From: Rubricoccus marinus
Lineage (GTDB): Bacteria > Bacteroidota > Rhodothermia > Rhodothermales > Rubricoccaceae
DNA: 64,000 nt
Direction of reading: 5' to 3'
Assembly (NCBI RefSeq): GCF_002257665.1
Contig: NZ_MQWB01000001.1
Location: 306,474 to 370,473, forward strand
Shown: one piece after another, positions 52,168 to 60,615 of the stretch
Numbering within the stretch: position 1 is the first letter of the stretch
Layout: each line of letters opens with the position of its first letter
Notes under the pieces: generated by a model
Seen by the model: only the letters and a program-made list of their open reading frames with translations
Databases searched by the model: none
What the model was told of the DNA's origin: nothing
Translations under genes and position numbers: made by a program

Positions 52168-54372
52168 CTACCGCACGACGGTGAGACGGCGCGTTTCGGC
52201 AACGTCCCCGCCGGTCACGCGGACGATGTACGTCCCCGCGGAGAGGGACTCCACCGGAAGCGTCACCACGTGGGAGCCGGCGGCCAACGTGCCCTCGTGG
52301 GCGACGCCTACCTCGCGGCCAAGCGCGTCGTAGATGGACACCCGCACGTCCTGCGCCTCGCCAACGGCGACCTCTATGCGGCTCGCGCCAGAGGCCGGGT
52401 TCGGGTACGGCGTGCCCACAACGGGCTCGTCCTCACCCGAGGTCTTCGCCGTCGCGGCGCCCTTGGCCGGGCGGACACGGATCTCGAAGCGCTCGGACCA
52501 GTCCATGGCGTCGCTCTGGAACGTGTAGCTCGCGTTGCGGCGCATGTTGACGCGGCGGCGCGTGACGCGGTCGAACAACGTGGCGCCCCAGCCTCTCGCG
52601 AGCGTCCGGTCCCACGCGAGGGTGTACGTGCCAGCCTCTTTCGCGGTAAAGCTCATCCGCACCCGTACGCGCCGCGCCAGAGGCGCCGCGGTCCCATCGT
52701 CGAGCGCGCTCATGCCCAGCCGCTTGCCCTCTGGCGTCGAGAAGGCGATTTGCGCTGGGGCGAGGGAGTACTTGGAGCCGTCGGCGGCGTCCCAGCCGTC
52801 CGTGGCGTAGGGCTGGAAACGGAGCCACGCCTTGTCCTCGGTGCCCTCGCCGGAGAGCGTGAGCGCGAACTCCTGGATGGCCTCTGGCGCGGAGCCGCCC
52901 TTGCCGTAGAACGTCGCCGCGGCGCCCCCGTCCGCGCTGGTGGCGGCGTACGTGAGCGTCGGCCCGGCGGTGCCGTCGGGCGTCACCTCGATGAGGAGGC
53001 CCTGCCACACGGCGGCGTTCGCGCCCGCGTTGCTCGTCGGCGTGGGGGTGGCGGAGCGCGCCAGAGGCACGTGGTTGCCCGCGCCGTCCAGGGCGGTCGG
53101 GTCCCACGTGTAGACCAGCTGCTGCACGGTTCCGCCAGAGGCGGAGATGCCGTCCACGTTGAACGGCTGCGCAAACGGGTTGCCACCCATGTAGAAGTAG
53201 TCCTGCGGGACCTCGGCATCCGGGTTTCCGTCGCCGTCACCGTCGAAGGTGAGCGGGAGGACGGTGGCGAGCGGGAAGCTCGCCGTCACGTCGGACGTGA
53301 CGGGGAGGCCGCTGGCGCGGAGAGCGAAGTCCGCGTCGGTGAGCTCGTAGCTCACGCCGATGCCGCCGCCGCGGGTCTGCTCCAGGTCAAAGGCCGCGTC
53401 GTACCAGTACCACCAGAGGCCGCGGCCGGACTCGAAGGTGTAATCCGTGGAGGGAACGGGAGCGTAGATCACTGCGACGGAGTCCGCGGTGCCGGCCTGG
53501 TTGCGGATGCTCGCCACGCCTTCGTACGCGTGGAAGAGGTTGCCTGCGAGCTGGCCTCTGGCGTTGGTGTAGCCTGCGCCAGGGTACTGCGCCGCGTTGA
53601 CGTCGCCCGCAGGCACGCCGCCGACGTAGTTGATCTGCGCGAGGTCCAACACGCTCAGGCCCGATACGGGAGCCGAGAGCAGCCGCCAGCCTGGAGCGTC
53701 CGAGGGAGGGCCCGCGCCGATGCTGAGCTGCGTGGGCGCGAGCCGCACGCGGCGTCCGTTCGTGATGCTAGCCGGAATCACCGTGTTGCCGCCAGAGCCG
53801 TCAGGCCCGAACACCTGAATGCCGGCGTTCGCTCCGCTGAGGCCCTGCGTCCCGGAGTCCAGGCTGAAGAAGATGGGCTCCGGGCTGTTCCGCTCAACGA
53901 GCAGGACCGATCCGTCCCCATACGTGGCGCCGATCTGCCCGGATGCCGTGAGCGTCCCGTTGGCGAAGGTGAACGTGTCGGCCGCGTTGTCCGGGTCGTC
54001 CTCCAACGCGAGCGAGGTGAACGGGCCGGACGTCGTGGTGGACCAGAGCGTGTTGCCCTGTCCAGCCCGAATCACGTTCATCAGCGCGAGGCCCTCGCTC
54101 GTCTCGACGAGGAACAGCACGGCCTTGTCGTTCGCAATCGCGCTGTACAGCGGGGCGGGCCCCTGGTAGGTGAACGGGGCGCCCGAAGAGCGGTTGTAGT
54201 AGGCCGCGACCGTCTGCGAGGTGCCATCGTAGGGCGTGACGGTGCCCAGCGAGGGCTGGGAGTCGAAGTCGTTCGCGTTGGGCGCGGACTCCTGGCGGAC
54301 CTCGTAGGTGGTCTGAGCCGACGCGGACGCGCCGACCAGGAGAAGCGTGAGGAGGAGAGTCTGAAGTCGCAT
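52168..54372 (-). CDS. Secreted protein with T9SS sorting domain
   Basis: A 734-residue protein; the ATG at 54372 begins the signal peptide MRLQTLLLTLLLVGASASAQ, and the longer open frame upstream is not used. The middle has no family I recognise; it includes a segment WRLLSAPVSGLSVLDLAQINYVGG and a GDGDGNPDAEVPQDYFYMGGNPFAQPF stretch, typical of uncharacterised Rhodothermota surface proteins (remembered). The C-terminus is a T9SS domain (GTPYPNPASGASRIEV ... SIYDALGREVGVAHEG ... LSAGTYIVRVTGG). Motif copies are lacking from about 53570 to the start. Confidence 0.83.
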   Translation of the reverse strand: MRLQTLLLTLLLVGASASAQTTYEVRQESAPNANDFDSQPSLGTVTPYDGTSQTVAAYYNRSSGAPFTYQGPAPLYSAIANDKAVLFLVETSEGLALMNVIRAGQGNTLWSTTTSGPFTSLALEDDPDNAADTFTFANGTLTASGQIGATYGDGSVLLVERNSPEPIFFSLDSGTQGLSGANAGIQVFGPDGSGGNTVIPASITNGRRVRLAPTQLSIGAGPPSDAPGWRLLSAPVSGLSVLDLAQINYVGGVPAGDVNAAQYPGAGYTNARGQLAGNLFHAYEGVASIRNQAGTADSVAVIYAPVPSTDYTFESGRGLWWYWYDAAFDLEQTRGGGIGVSYELTDADFALRASGLPVTSDVTASFPLATVLPLTFDGDGDGNPDAEVPQDYFYMGGNPFAQPFNVDGISASGGTVQQLVYTWDPTALDGAGNHVPLARSATPTPTSNAGANAAVWQGLLIEVTPDGTAGPTLTYAATSADGGAAATFYGKGGSAPEAIQEFALTLSGEGTEDKAWLRFQPYATDGWDAADGSKYSLAPAQIAFSTPEGKRLGMSALDDGTAAPLARRVRVRMSFTAKEAGTYTLAWDRTLARGWGATLFDRVTRRRVNMRRNASYTFQSDAMDWSERFEIRVRPAKGAATAKTSGEDEPVVGTPYPNPASGASRIEVAVGEAQDVRVSIYDALGREVGVAHEGTLAAGSHVVTLPVESLSAGTYIVRVTGGDVAETRRLTVVR

Positions 54373-54917
54373 AAATCCGGGGGTAAGCAGGGGTGGGTTG
54401 CGGCGGCGCTGCAAGGTGCCTGAGGCTTCAGAGGACCGAGTTCGGGCGCCAGAGGCGCGGCGAAAAGCAGACCGTGAGCGCGGTCTCTGATGGATGTCAC
54501 CGCCGTACGGGTGCCAGAATGCAAGGCCCATGCCGCTCCGGCACTCCTCTCGTGCGCGGCGTGTGGAGAAGCCGCATTCGCCTCTGGCGTGCCGAAAACG
54601 CGACGTTCCGAGCACATTTCCAGAGAGCGGGCACGACGCGCCACTGCCGAACCGGCGCTGCCGGGTTTAAAATCGGGACCTCGCATGGCTACGAGGTCGG
54701 ATTTTGGCACGCGGCCCGGGCTGCCTCTGGCGCCCCAAACACGTGGGAGCGAGCATCTAGAGCGTCTGCGCGGCGCGGTTGGGAGACGCGGGGGATTTCC
54801 GCCGCCGCCAGAGGCCCGAGGCAGAACGCCGCGCCCCTGGCGGCGTAGGCGCCCTCCACGCCCGTATCTTCGCCGCCCTCCCGCGCCCACAACAGGGCCA
54901 CCCGCACGCGCTTTCCG
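54373..54917. other. 545-bp divergent intergenic region
   Basis: It separates the T9SS protein gene (leftward) from the nuclease gene (rightward). I find no gene. It contains three motif copies (near 54449, 54581, 54808), the AT-flanked hairpin at 54669, and presumably both promoters, which I cannot place. Confidence 0.6.
54669..54705. terminator. Bidirectional terminator-like hairpin in a divergent region
   Basis: AAAATC, then GACCTCG, loop CATGGCTA, CGAGGTC, then GATTTT: a near-perfect inverted repeat with an A run on the left and a T run on the right. It looks like an intrinsic terminator on either strand, yet no gene ends nearby. It may end a small RNA or a leader transcript, or serve as an operator. 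Confidence 0.5.
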
Positions 54918-55508
54918 ATGGATTACATCCAGGTCGACATCATCGGGCTCTCCACGAGCCCATCCTCGGGTGGAGCCTACGCCCTCGTGTTAGGCGAGAC
55001 GCACGGCAACCGCCGCCTGCCCATCATCATCGGCGCCTTTGAGGCGCAGGCCATCGCGCTGGAGCTGGAGAAGATCCAGCCGCCGCGGCCGATGACGCAC
55101 GATCTGCTCAGCAACCTTTTCGAGGCGCTCGGCGCGGAGGTGACCGACATCGTGATCGACGACCTCCGTGAGGGGACGTTTTTCGCCAAGGTCCGCTACG
55201 TCTACGACGACGAGGAGGCGCAACTGGACTCCCGCCCGTCCGACGCCGTCGCGCTGGCCGTGCGCACGGATGCGCCCATCTTCGTGGCTGCGAGCGTGCT
55301 CGAAGAGGCCGGCATCCCGGCCGACGATGAGGACATCGACGCGCCAGAGGCGGACGACGCGCCGCAGCGAGTGGTGACTTCGGGCGGCGGCGGAGGCTCG
55401 CGTCTGGAACGCATGGAGGGGCAACTCCAGAAGGCCATCGAGGAAGAGGACTACGAGATGGCGGCCAAACTGCGCGACGAGATCGAGCGGATGAAGTCCG
55501 AGAACTGA
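54918..55508 (+). CDS. Bifunctional nuclease (BFN) family protein with UVR motif
   Basis: A 196-residue protein. Residues 1-135 form the BFN/DUF151 domain (GAYALVLGE, RRLPIIIGAFEAQAIALELEK, MTHDLLSNLFEALGAEV, ARPSDAVALA-type SRPSDAVALAVRTDAPIFV). After an acidic linker, residues 160-195 are a UvrB/UvrC motif (QLQKAIEEEDYEMAAKLRDEI). The BFN domain has RNase/DNase activity in plants; the bacterial role is unclear. The stop and the next start share a base (TGATG), so the genes are coupled. Confidence 0.88.
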   Translation: MDYIQVDIIGLSTSPSSGGAYALVLGETHGNRRLPIIIGAFEAQAIALELEKIQPPRPMTHDLLSNLFEALGAEVTDIVIDDLREGTFFAKVRYVYDDEEAQLDSRPSDAVALAVRTDAPIFVAASVLEEAGIPADDEDIDAPEADDAPQRVVTSGGGGGSRLERMEGQLQKAIEEEDYEMAAKLRDEIERMKSEN

Positions 55509-56110
55509 TGCGCCGCTGGGTCCTCGCGCTCGCCTGCCTCGCGGCCTCTGGCGCCTCCGCGCAAGACATCGCGAGCGCGGAGGCGACGGTGATCCAGTAC
55601 GCGGACGCGGTAGCCGCAGGCGACTGGGCGACCGCCGCAGCGCTGATGGACCCTGTAGACCTTGAGCGGTTCAGCGAGCTTGCCGCTCTGATCGCGGGCG
55701 ATGACCCCATTACGGCTTCGCTCTTGGGAGTACGAGCCGATAGCTCGCCAGAGGATCTGCTGGCGGCGTTCGTCGGCGCCGCGATGGGCGCAAACCCGTT
55801 TATGGAGGACGCCTTCGCATCCATCAGCACCGAGGTCCTGGGTACCGTCACGGAGGGGGACCGCCTGGCTCACGTCGTGGCGCGGACCGAGGTCTCGCTG
55901 CTCGGCACGCCCATCCGTAGCATTGAGACGACGACGCTCCTGTGGGACGGCGCCGCCTGGAAGATTGGGATGAACGCCGAACTGGAAGGGATGCTCGTCG
56001 GGATGAAGGCCGCGATGGAGAACCCAGAGTTGTTCGGTATGGAGGACGACTACGAGGAGGGGTATTACCAGATGGATACGGCGTGGCCGCGCGACCCTAA
56101 GAAGCAGTGA
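55508..56110 (+). CDS. Exported protein of unknown function in the bshC operon
   Basis: A 200-residue protein with a signal peptide (MRRWVLALACLAASGASAQ). The rest (ATVIQYADAVAAGDWATAAALMDP ... IETTTLLWDGAAWKIGM) has the helix-plus-strand layout of NTF2/SnoaL-like folds; I cannot name a function. It is translationally coupled on both sides: TGATG with the nuclease gene and GTGA with bshC. Confidence 0.7.
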   Translation: MRRWVLALACLAASGASAQDIASAEATVIQYADAVAAGDWATAAALMDPVDLERFSELAALIAGDDPITASLLGVRADSSPEDLLAAFVGAAMGANPFMEDAFASISTEVLGTVTEGDRLAHVVARTEVSLLGTPIRSIETTTLLWDGAAWKIGMNAELEGMLVGMKAAMENPELFGMEDDYEEGYYQMDTAWPRDPKKQ

Positions 56111-57786
56111 CGCCAGAGGCCCGTCCGGTTCCCCACGCATCCCTTGGCGCGAGCCGCCTGTTTCAGGCCGTCGCCTCTGGCGCGGCGGAGGCGCTCCGCT
56201 TCTACGCCTACGACTGGCGCACGGGCCTATCGGATGCCGCAGACGCGGCCGCGGCGTTCCCACGCCAAAGAGACGCCCTCGCGGACGCCCTCCTCGCGCA
56301 GGCCGACGCCAGAGGCGCTGACGGTGCCGCGCAGACCAACATCGAGCGCCTGCGCGATCCGCGGACCGTGGCCGTGCTCACGGGCCAGCAACTCGGCCTG
56401 TTCGGCGGGCCGCTCTACACCGTCTGGAAGGCGCTCGGCGCCGTGGTCACCGCGCGGCGCGTGGCGCGCGAGACGGGCCGGCCCGTGGTCCCGGTCTTCT
56501 GGCTCGCAGGCGAGGACCACGACCTGGACGAAGTGCGGAGCACCGCCGTCTCCTCTGGCGAGACCGTGCGCCGCGTGCGCTACGGCACCGCCGACCCCAA
56601 CAACCGCGAGCCGGTCGGGCGCAAGAGGCTGGAGGCCGAGCCGCTGGCGGAGGCCCTCGCGCAGATGGAACGCGCGCTGCCCGAAGGACCGTACCGCAAC
56701 GAGGTGCTAGACCTCTTGCGCGAGGCGTGGACGCCCGGCCGCCTCTGGCGCGACGCGTTCTGGGACACGCTCCAGGCGCTCACGCGCGGGACGGGTCTCG
56801 TCTTCGTTTCGCCGGACGACCCGGCCATTAAGGCATTGGCGGCGGACCTGTTCGCGCGAGAGGCCGAGGACCCGCAGGCTACGCTGGACGCGCTCCAATC
56901 CGCCAGCGACGCGCTGGTGGAGGCGGGCTACCACGCGCAGATCCAGCCCGGCCCGCTCAACCTGTTCTGGCTGCGCGGCGACGAACGCCTCGCGCTGGAC
57001 CCCGACGCCTCTGGCGACCCGAACACTGGCGCGGCCTCTGGCGCGATCGGCCGAGGGACAGCGCACCGGATCAGCGACCTCGCCGTATTCGCGCGCGAGA
57101 CGCCAGAGGCTCTGAGCCCCAACGTGGTCCTGCGGCCCGTCCTGCAAGACGTGCTGTTCCCGACCGTCGCCTACATCGCGGGGCCGGGCGAGACGGCGTA
57201 CTTCGCTCAGTTGAAGGGCGTCTACGAGCGCTTCGGCGTGCCGATGCCTGCGATCGTGCCGCGCTTGAGTGTGAGCCTGGTGGAGCCAGGCGTACGCAAG
57301 GTTCTGGACCGCTACGGCCTGGACCTCCCGGACCTCAAAGGCGGCATCGACGCGCACTGGAAGCGCCTCGCGCAAGAGGCGCAAACCGCCGGGGCGCACG
57401 CAGCCTCTGGCGCGGATCTGCCCGCGCAGTTCGCCGCCGCACGTGAGGCCGCCGACGCCGAACTGGCGCGGCTAACGGATCTCGCGGCGGACCTCAACCC
57501 ATCGCTTCGGGCCGCTGGCGAGGCGGCGCAGGCGCGCGTCCACAAGGCGCTCGCGCGGCTGGAGACCAAGACCGTCCGCGTGCAGAAGCGTCAGCACGAC
57601 GACATCCGCAAGCGGCTCGCGCGCGCTCACGCCGCGCTCTGGCCCGGCGGCTCGCTGCAAGAGCGTGCGGCCAACCCCTTCGCCTTCGCGGTCCGCCTCG
57701 GCCTGGACGGCTTCGCGCAGATCGCTGACGCGCTGGACGCCCAGCACGACCTCCACACGGCTCAGCACTGGGCGGTGGACGTGTAA
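56107..57786 (+). CDS. bshC: Bacillithiol synthesis cysteine-adding enzyme BshC
   Basis: A 559-residue protein, near the usual 540. It would add cysteine to GlcN-malate, the last step of bacillithiol synthesis. Family features: LTGQQLGLFGGPLYTVWKA, PVFWLAGEDHDLDEV, the PTVAYIAGPGETAYFAQL signature and a long C-terminal coiled coil (about 440-500). The GTG start overlaps the previous stop. A small insertion at about 305-320 is made of two motif copies (Asp-Ala-Ser-Gly, Ala-Ala-Ser-Gly). Confidence 0.93.
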   Translation: MTPEARPVPHASLGASRLFQAVASGAAEALRFYAYDWRTGLSDAADAAAAFPRQRDALADALLAQADARGADGAAQTNIERLRDPRTVAVLTGQQLGLFGGPLYTVWKALGAVVTARRVARETGRPVVPVFWLAGEDHDLDEVRSTAVSSGETVRRVRYGTADPNNREPVGRKRLEAEPLAEALAQMERALPEGPYRNEVLDLLREAWTPGRLWRDAFWDTLQALTRGTGLVFVSPDDPAIKALAADLFAREAEDPQATLDALQSASDALVEAGYHAQIQPGPLNLFWLRGDERLALDPDASGDPNTGAASGAIGRGTAHRISDLAVFARETPEALSPNVVLRPVLQDVLFPTVAYIAGPGETAYFAQLKGVYERFGVPMPAIVPRLSVSLVEPGVRKVLDRYGLDLPDLKGGIDAHWKRLAQEAQTAGAHAASGADLPAQFAAAREAADAELARLTDLAADLNPSLRAAGEAAQARVHKALARLETKTVRVQKRQHDDIRKRLARAHAALWPGGSLQERAANPFAFAVRLGLDGFAQIADALDAQHDLHTAQHWAVDV

Positions 57787-57805
57787 GCGCTCCGGCGCAC
57801 CCTCC

Positions 57806-57823
57806 GCCTCTGGCGCCAGAGGC
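57806..57823. terminator. Motif palindrome after bshC
   Basis: GCCTCTGGCGCCAGAGGC starts 20 bp after the bshC stop and 24 bp before the HD gene start; potential terminator hairpin. Confidence 0.45.
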
Positions 57824-57846
57824 CCGTTCCCCTTCGTTCCCGTCCG

Positions 57847-58500
57847 ATGTTCTCTCCCCTGATCGAGCGCGCCATCGAGATCGCCGCCGAGTGGCACGAC
57901 GGGACGTACCGCAAGGGCCGTTGCACGCCGCCGGTCCTGCCGCCCGCCTCGGGCACCACGCCGCCGGGCGTCCCCGCGATGGCCCACGTCACGACCGTCG
58001 CGATGACCGTTGCGCGCGCCGGGTGGGATGAGGTCACGATTGCCGCCGCGTTCCTGCACGACGCGCTGGAGGACCGCGACCGGAACGAGCGCTGGTTCTC
58101 GCGCGAGCGCATGGCCGAACTCGTCGGCGAGAGCGTGGTGACCATCGTGGAGGCTGTGAGCGAGCCCAAGACCGGGGCCTCTGGCGCGTGGCTGCCGTGG
58201 CGCGAGCGGAAGGACGCCTACGTCGCGCACATCGAGGCCGGGCCGCCAGAGGCCTCGGCGGTCTCGCTCGCGGACAAGCTGCACAACGCCTACGCGATGG
58301 CGTCGAGCCTGGAGGCGGGCATCGACATCTTTACGAGCGCGCCGGGCCGCGTCGGGCTCACGGCGGGTGCCGCGGACCAACTCTGGTACTTCCGCGCCGT
58401 CCTGGACGCCACTCGCTGCCACGAGGACCCTCGCCTTGTGCCGCAGCGCCAGAGGCTGGAGCAGGAGATCGCGCGGTTCGTGGCGGCGGCGGGGCTGTAG
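57847..58500 (+). CDS. HD-domain phosphohydrolase (SpoT/MESH1-like)
   Basis: A 217-residue HD-fold hydrolase: AAEWHDGTYRKG, AHVTTVAM, the metal-binding HD in FLHDALED, and LADKLHNA. The pattern matches the hydrolase half of RelA/SpoT and stand-alone MESH1 enzymes, so (p)ppGpp or NADPH hydrolysis is possible; a synthetase domain is absent. The stop runs into a motif variant. Confidence 0.82.
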   Translation: MFSPLIERAIEIAAEWHDGTYRKGRCTPPVLPPASGTTPPGVPAMAHVTTVAMTVARAGWDEVTIAAAFLHDALEDRDRNERWFSRERMAELVGESVVTIVEAVSEPKTGASGAWLPWRERKDAYVAHIEAGPPEASAVSLADKLHNAYAMASSLEAGIDIFTSAPGRVGLTAGAADQLWYFRAVLDATRCHEDPRLVPQRQRLEQEIARFVAAAGL

Positions 58501-58523
58501 CCTCTGGTGCGAGTCTGGGTTCG

Positions 58524-58541
58524 CGCAAGAGGCCTCTTGCG
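58524..58541. terminator. Variant motif palindrome between convergent genes
   Basis: CGCAAGAGGCCTCTTGCG is a perfect palindrome with one base changed in each half relative to the motif (TTGCG for TGGCG). The changes are compensatory, keeping the pairing. Confidence 0.5.
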
Positions 58542-58578
58542 AGGCACCGCGCGAGGTCCGGCTACTAGCAGCACCGGA

Positions 58579-59016
58579 TTAGGCGTCCTGGGCGCGATCC
58601 CTGCACCACCTGAGAAAGTCCTCGAACGTGTCCCCGATGGGCGGAAGCTCGCCCGCTTCTAGCGCCTCGAACTGCCCGAACGTCACGTCGTAGACGGCCC
58701 CGGTGCGTTTGTCGTACGGCACGATCCCGTCGCCTTCGGCGGAACTAAGGGCGAGGAAGTGGTCGGCTACCTCAAGCTCCTCGTGCGCGTACTCCGTCCA
58801 ATCGGCCGTCTCGTCGAGGTCGTTGAGCTCGTACCACCCGGTAATGCTGTCCGCGCCGTGGTAGACGTAGAACTGTCCGATCTGTGAGTCCTCGGGGATG
58901 CCGAGGTCTGCGAGTTGTTCGCGGCGCTCGTCGCGGTTGGCGAGGGCGTACTCGGCAGAGCCCGCGGTCGTGTTCGACTCAAGCCACTCCTGGATGTCTG
59001 GGGATAGCAAGGTCAT
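58579..59016 (-). CDS. SMI1/KNR4 (SUKH)-like protein
   Basis: A 145-residue protein starting at the ATG at 59016. The pattern QIGQFYVYHGADSI, a central acidic stretch, VPYDKRTGAVYDVTFGQFEAL and C-terminal GDTFEDFLRWCRD fits the SUKH superfamily, many members of which are immunity proteins for secreted toxins. No toxin gene is adjacent, so it would be an orphan. It begins a 2-kb segment without motif copies. Confidence 0.6.
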   Translation of the reverse strand: MTLLSPDIQEWLESNTTAGSAEYALANRDERREQLADLGIPEDSQIGQFYVYHGADSITGWYELNDLDETADWTEYAHEELEVADHFLALSSAEGDGIVPYDKRTGAVYDVTFGQFEALEAGELPPIGDTFEDFLRWCRDRAQDA

Positions 59017-59126
59017 CGGCGGACATCGAACGAGTGGCCGCGACGGGCAGCACTGTCGGTGGAACGGAGCGAGAGGGTACGCCGGCGCCTGCACGGGTCG
59101 AGAACGCGGGTTCTACCGCGGGGCGT

Positions 59127-59981
59127 TCAACGCTCAGCGCGCACCCCGTCTAGGAACGCCCGGTATACGCCTGCGAACGTCGGCTGCCCGATGACGTTAC
59201 CGTGGTCGCCGCCCTCAATCACCGCGAGCGTCTTCCGGCTCTCCGGGAGCGGGGATGCCGCGTAGAGGCGCCGCGAGAGCACCTGGGGTGTCGTGTGGTC
59301 CTCGCTTCCCACCAAGAGGAGCAACGGCTCCTCGATTTGCCGGACCTCGGCTCGGTTGTCCACCCCCCGAAGGCTCTCCTCAACGCGGAAGCGGACGAAC
59401 GGCTTGTAGTAGAACGGGGTGCGGGAGTTGGCCCACTCTTTCACCGTTGTCGCCGACCCCTCTAGCACGACGCCGGCCGCTGGGCGGCGCGCCCCGACGT
59501 GGCCCGCCATGAAGCTCCCGAGCGACAACCCGTGTACGACGACGCGGCCTACGCCGGGCAACGCGGCGAGGTGGTCGTAGGCCGCGAGCGCGTCGGAAAA
59601 CGCGAGATCCAGCGTCGCCCGGCCATCGCTCCACCCGTACCCCCGGTAGTCCACCAAGAAGACGTTGGCGCCGAGCGGGAGGAACGCTCGGGTCGTCTCG
59701 ATCCCGTCCTGCTCGACCGTGGACTCGTTGGTCCCGAAGTAGAGGACAGTGACGTCGGCGCCAGGCTGACGGATGAGCGCGCCGTAGAGCGCGGTCCCGT
59801 CGGCGGCCTCGATCCGCTGCTCTTCGTACGTGACGCCGGGGAAGGCGGCGGCGACGGTGCCGGGGACGGCCTCCCGGTCTGTTCCAGCTCGGCGGGCGGG
59901 GAAGAACCCCCGCTCGGTGATGTCAACCGAGACGCACCCCGACGCGACGAGGAGGGCGGCAAGGCAAACGGCAGTTCTCAT
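59127..59981 (-). CDS. Alpha/beta-hydrolase lipoprotein
   Basis: A 284-residue hydrolase with lipobox VASGC (Cys16). The catalytic triad is readable: Ser153 in GLSLGS, Asp228 in GSEDHT and His260 in GGDHGN; DYRGYGWSDG precedes the nucleophile, as in the ABHD13/BEM46 group. Esterase or peptidase activity in the envelope is likely; substrate unknown. Upstream (59982-60015) is AT-rich relative to the window. No motif copy. Confidence 0.83.
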   Translation of the reverse strand: MRTAVCLAALLVASGCVSVDITERGFFPARRAGTDREAVPGTVAAAFPGVTYEEQRIEAADGTALYGALIRQPGADVTVLYFGTNESTVEQDGIETTRAFLPLGANVFLVDYRGYGWSDGRATLDLAFSDALAAYDHLAALPGVGRVVVHGLSLGSFMAGHVGARRPAAGVVLEGSATTVKEWANSRTPFYYKPFVRFRVEESLRGVDNRAEVRQIEEPLLLLVGSEDHTTPQVLSRRLYAASPLPESRKTLAVIEGGDHGNVIGQPTFAGVYRAFLDGVRAER

Positions 59982-60020
59982 GTATGAGGAATAGTATTAG
60001 CGTTGCAAACGAGCGCCCGT

Positions 60021-60464
60021 TCAAAGCGTGACGCCGAAGAAAAGCATCGCCAGTGCGAGGCCGATCACGATCCACTCCATTACGATCCACAGAGCGGAGA
60101 GAGCGAGCAAGGGGCGGAGCGCGGACGGCACCGTCCGAGAAGCTACCCGGATGCCGCGCAGTCGGTCGGGAATGCCGAGCGGCCCCCGCTGAGCCCCGTC
60201 GGGACCGAGCGCAGCGAAACGACGTGAAACGACCGCGTGAGCGACTGCGAAGGCGAAGAACGCGACGAGCGAGAGGGCGGGGCTGCCGCCCAAAGCCCGG
60301 CCCAAAGACAGGAGGAGCACGACGAGCACAGAGGCCCTGGCGAGGAACCACGCGACGTTCGAGGGGCGGCGGAAGAAGTCCCGTTCGAGCGAGCCCGCTA
60401 TGAGAGTCGGTTGCAGAATGAGACGCGCGGTAGAACCTGTGGTTAGGCGGAACTGCCACCGCAC
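60021..60464 (-). CDS. Membrane protein of unknown function
   Basis: About 147 residues from a GTG at 60464; a longer frame to 60659 would add a Cys/Gly-rich stretch that does not look like protein and would overlap radC. Three hydrophobic segments are visible (WFLARASVLVVLLLSLGRAL, LSLVAFFAFAVAHAVV, LWIVMEWIVIGLALAMLFF). Not recognised. It lies upstream of the hydrolase gene on the same strand, 39 bp away, in the motif-free island. Confidence 0.5.
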   Translation of the reverse strand: MRWQFRLTTGSTARLILQPTLIAGSLERDFFRRPSNVAWFLARASVLVVLLLSLGRALGGSPALSLVAFFAFAVAHAVVSRRFAALGPDGAQRGPLGIPDRLRGIRVASRTVPSALRPLLALSALWIVMEWIVIGLALAMLFFGVTL

Positions 60465-60547
60465 CTCTTCTCGGTAGCAGAGCAGGCCGCTAGAGCCACA
60501 TGGTACACCGCCGCACCGCACCGCACAACCGGCTACACGCCGGCCTC

Positions 60548-60565
60548 CGCCAGAGGCCTCTGGCG
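60548..60565. repeat. Motif palindrome upstream of radC
   Basis: CGCCAGAGGCCTCTGGCG marks the right edge of the motif-free segment; another single copy follows at about 60579. Confidence 0.8.
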
Positions 60566-60615
60566 TTAGGAATCCGCCTCTGGCGGGTCTAGCGCGGCAC
60601 ACCCGCCGCGCCCGC

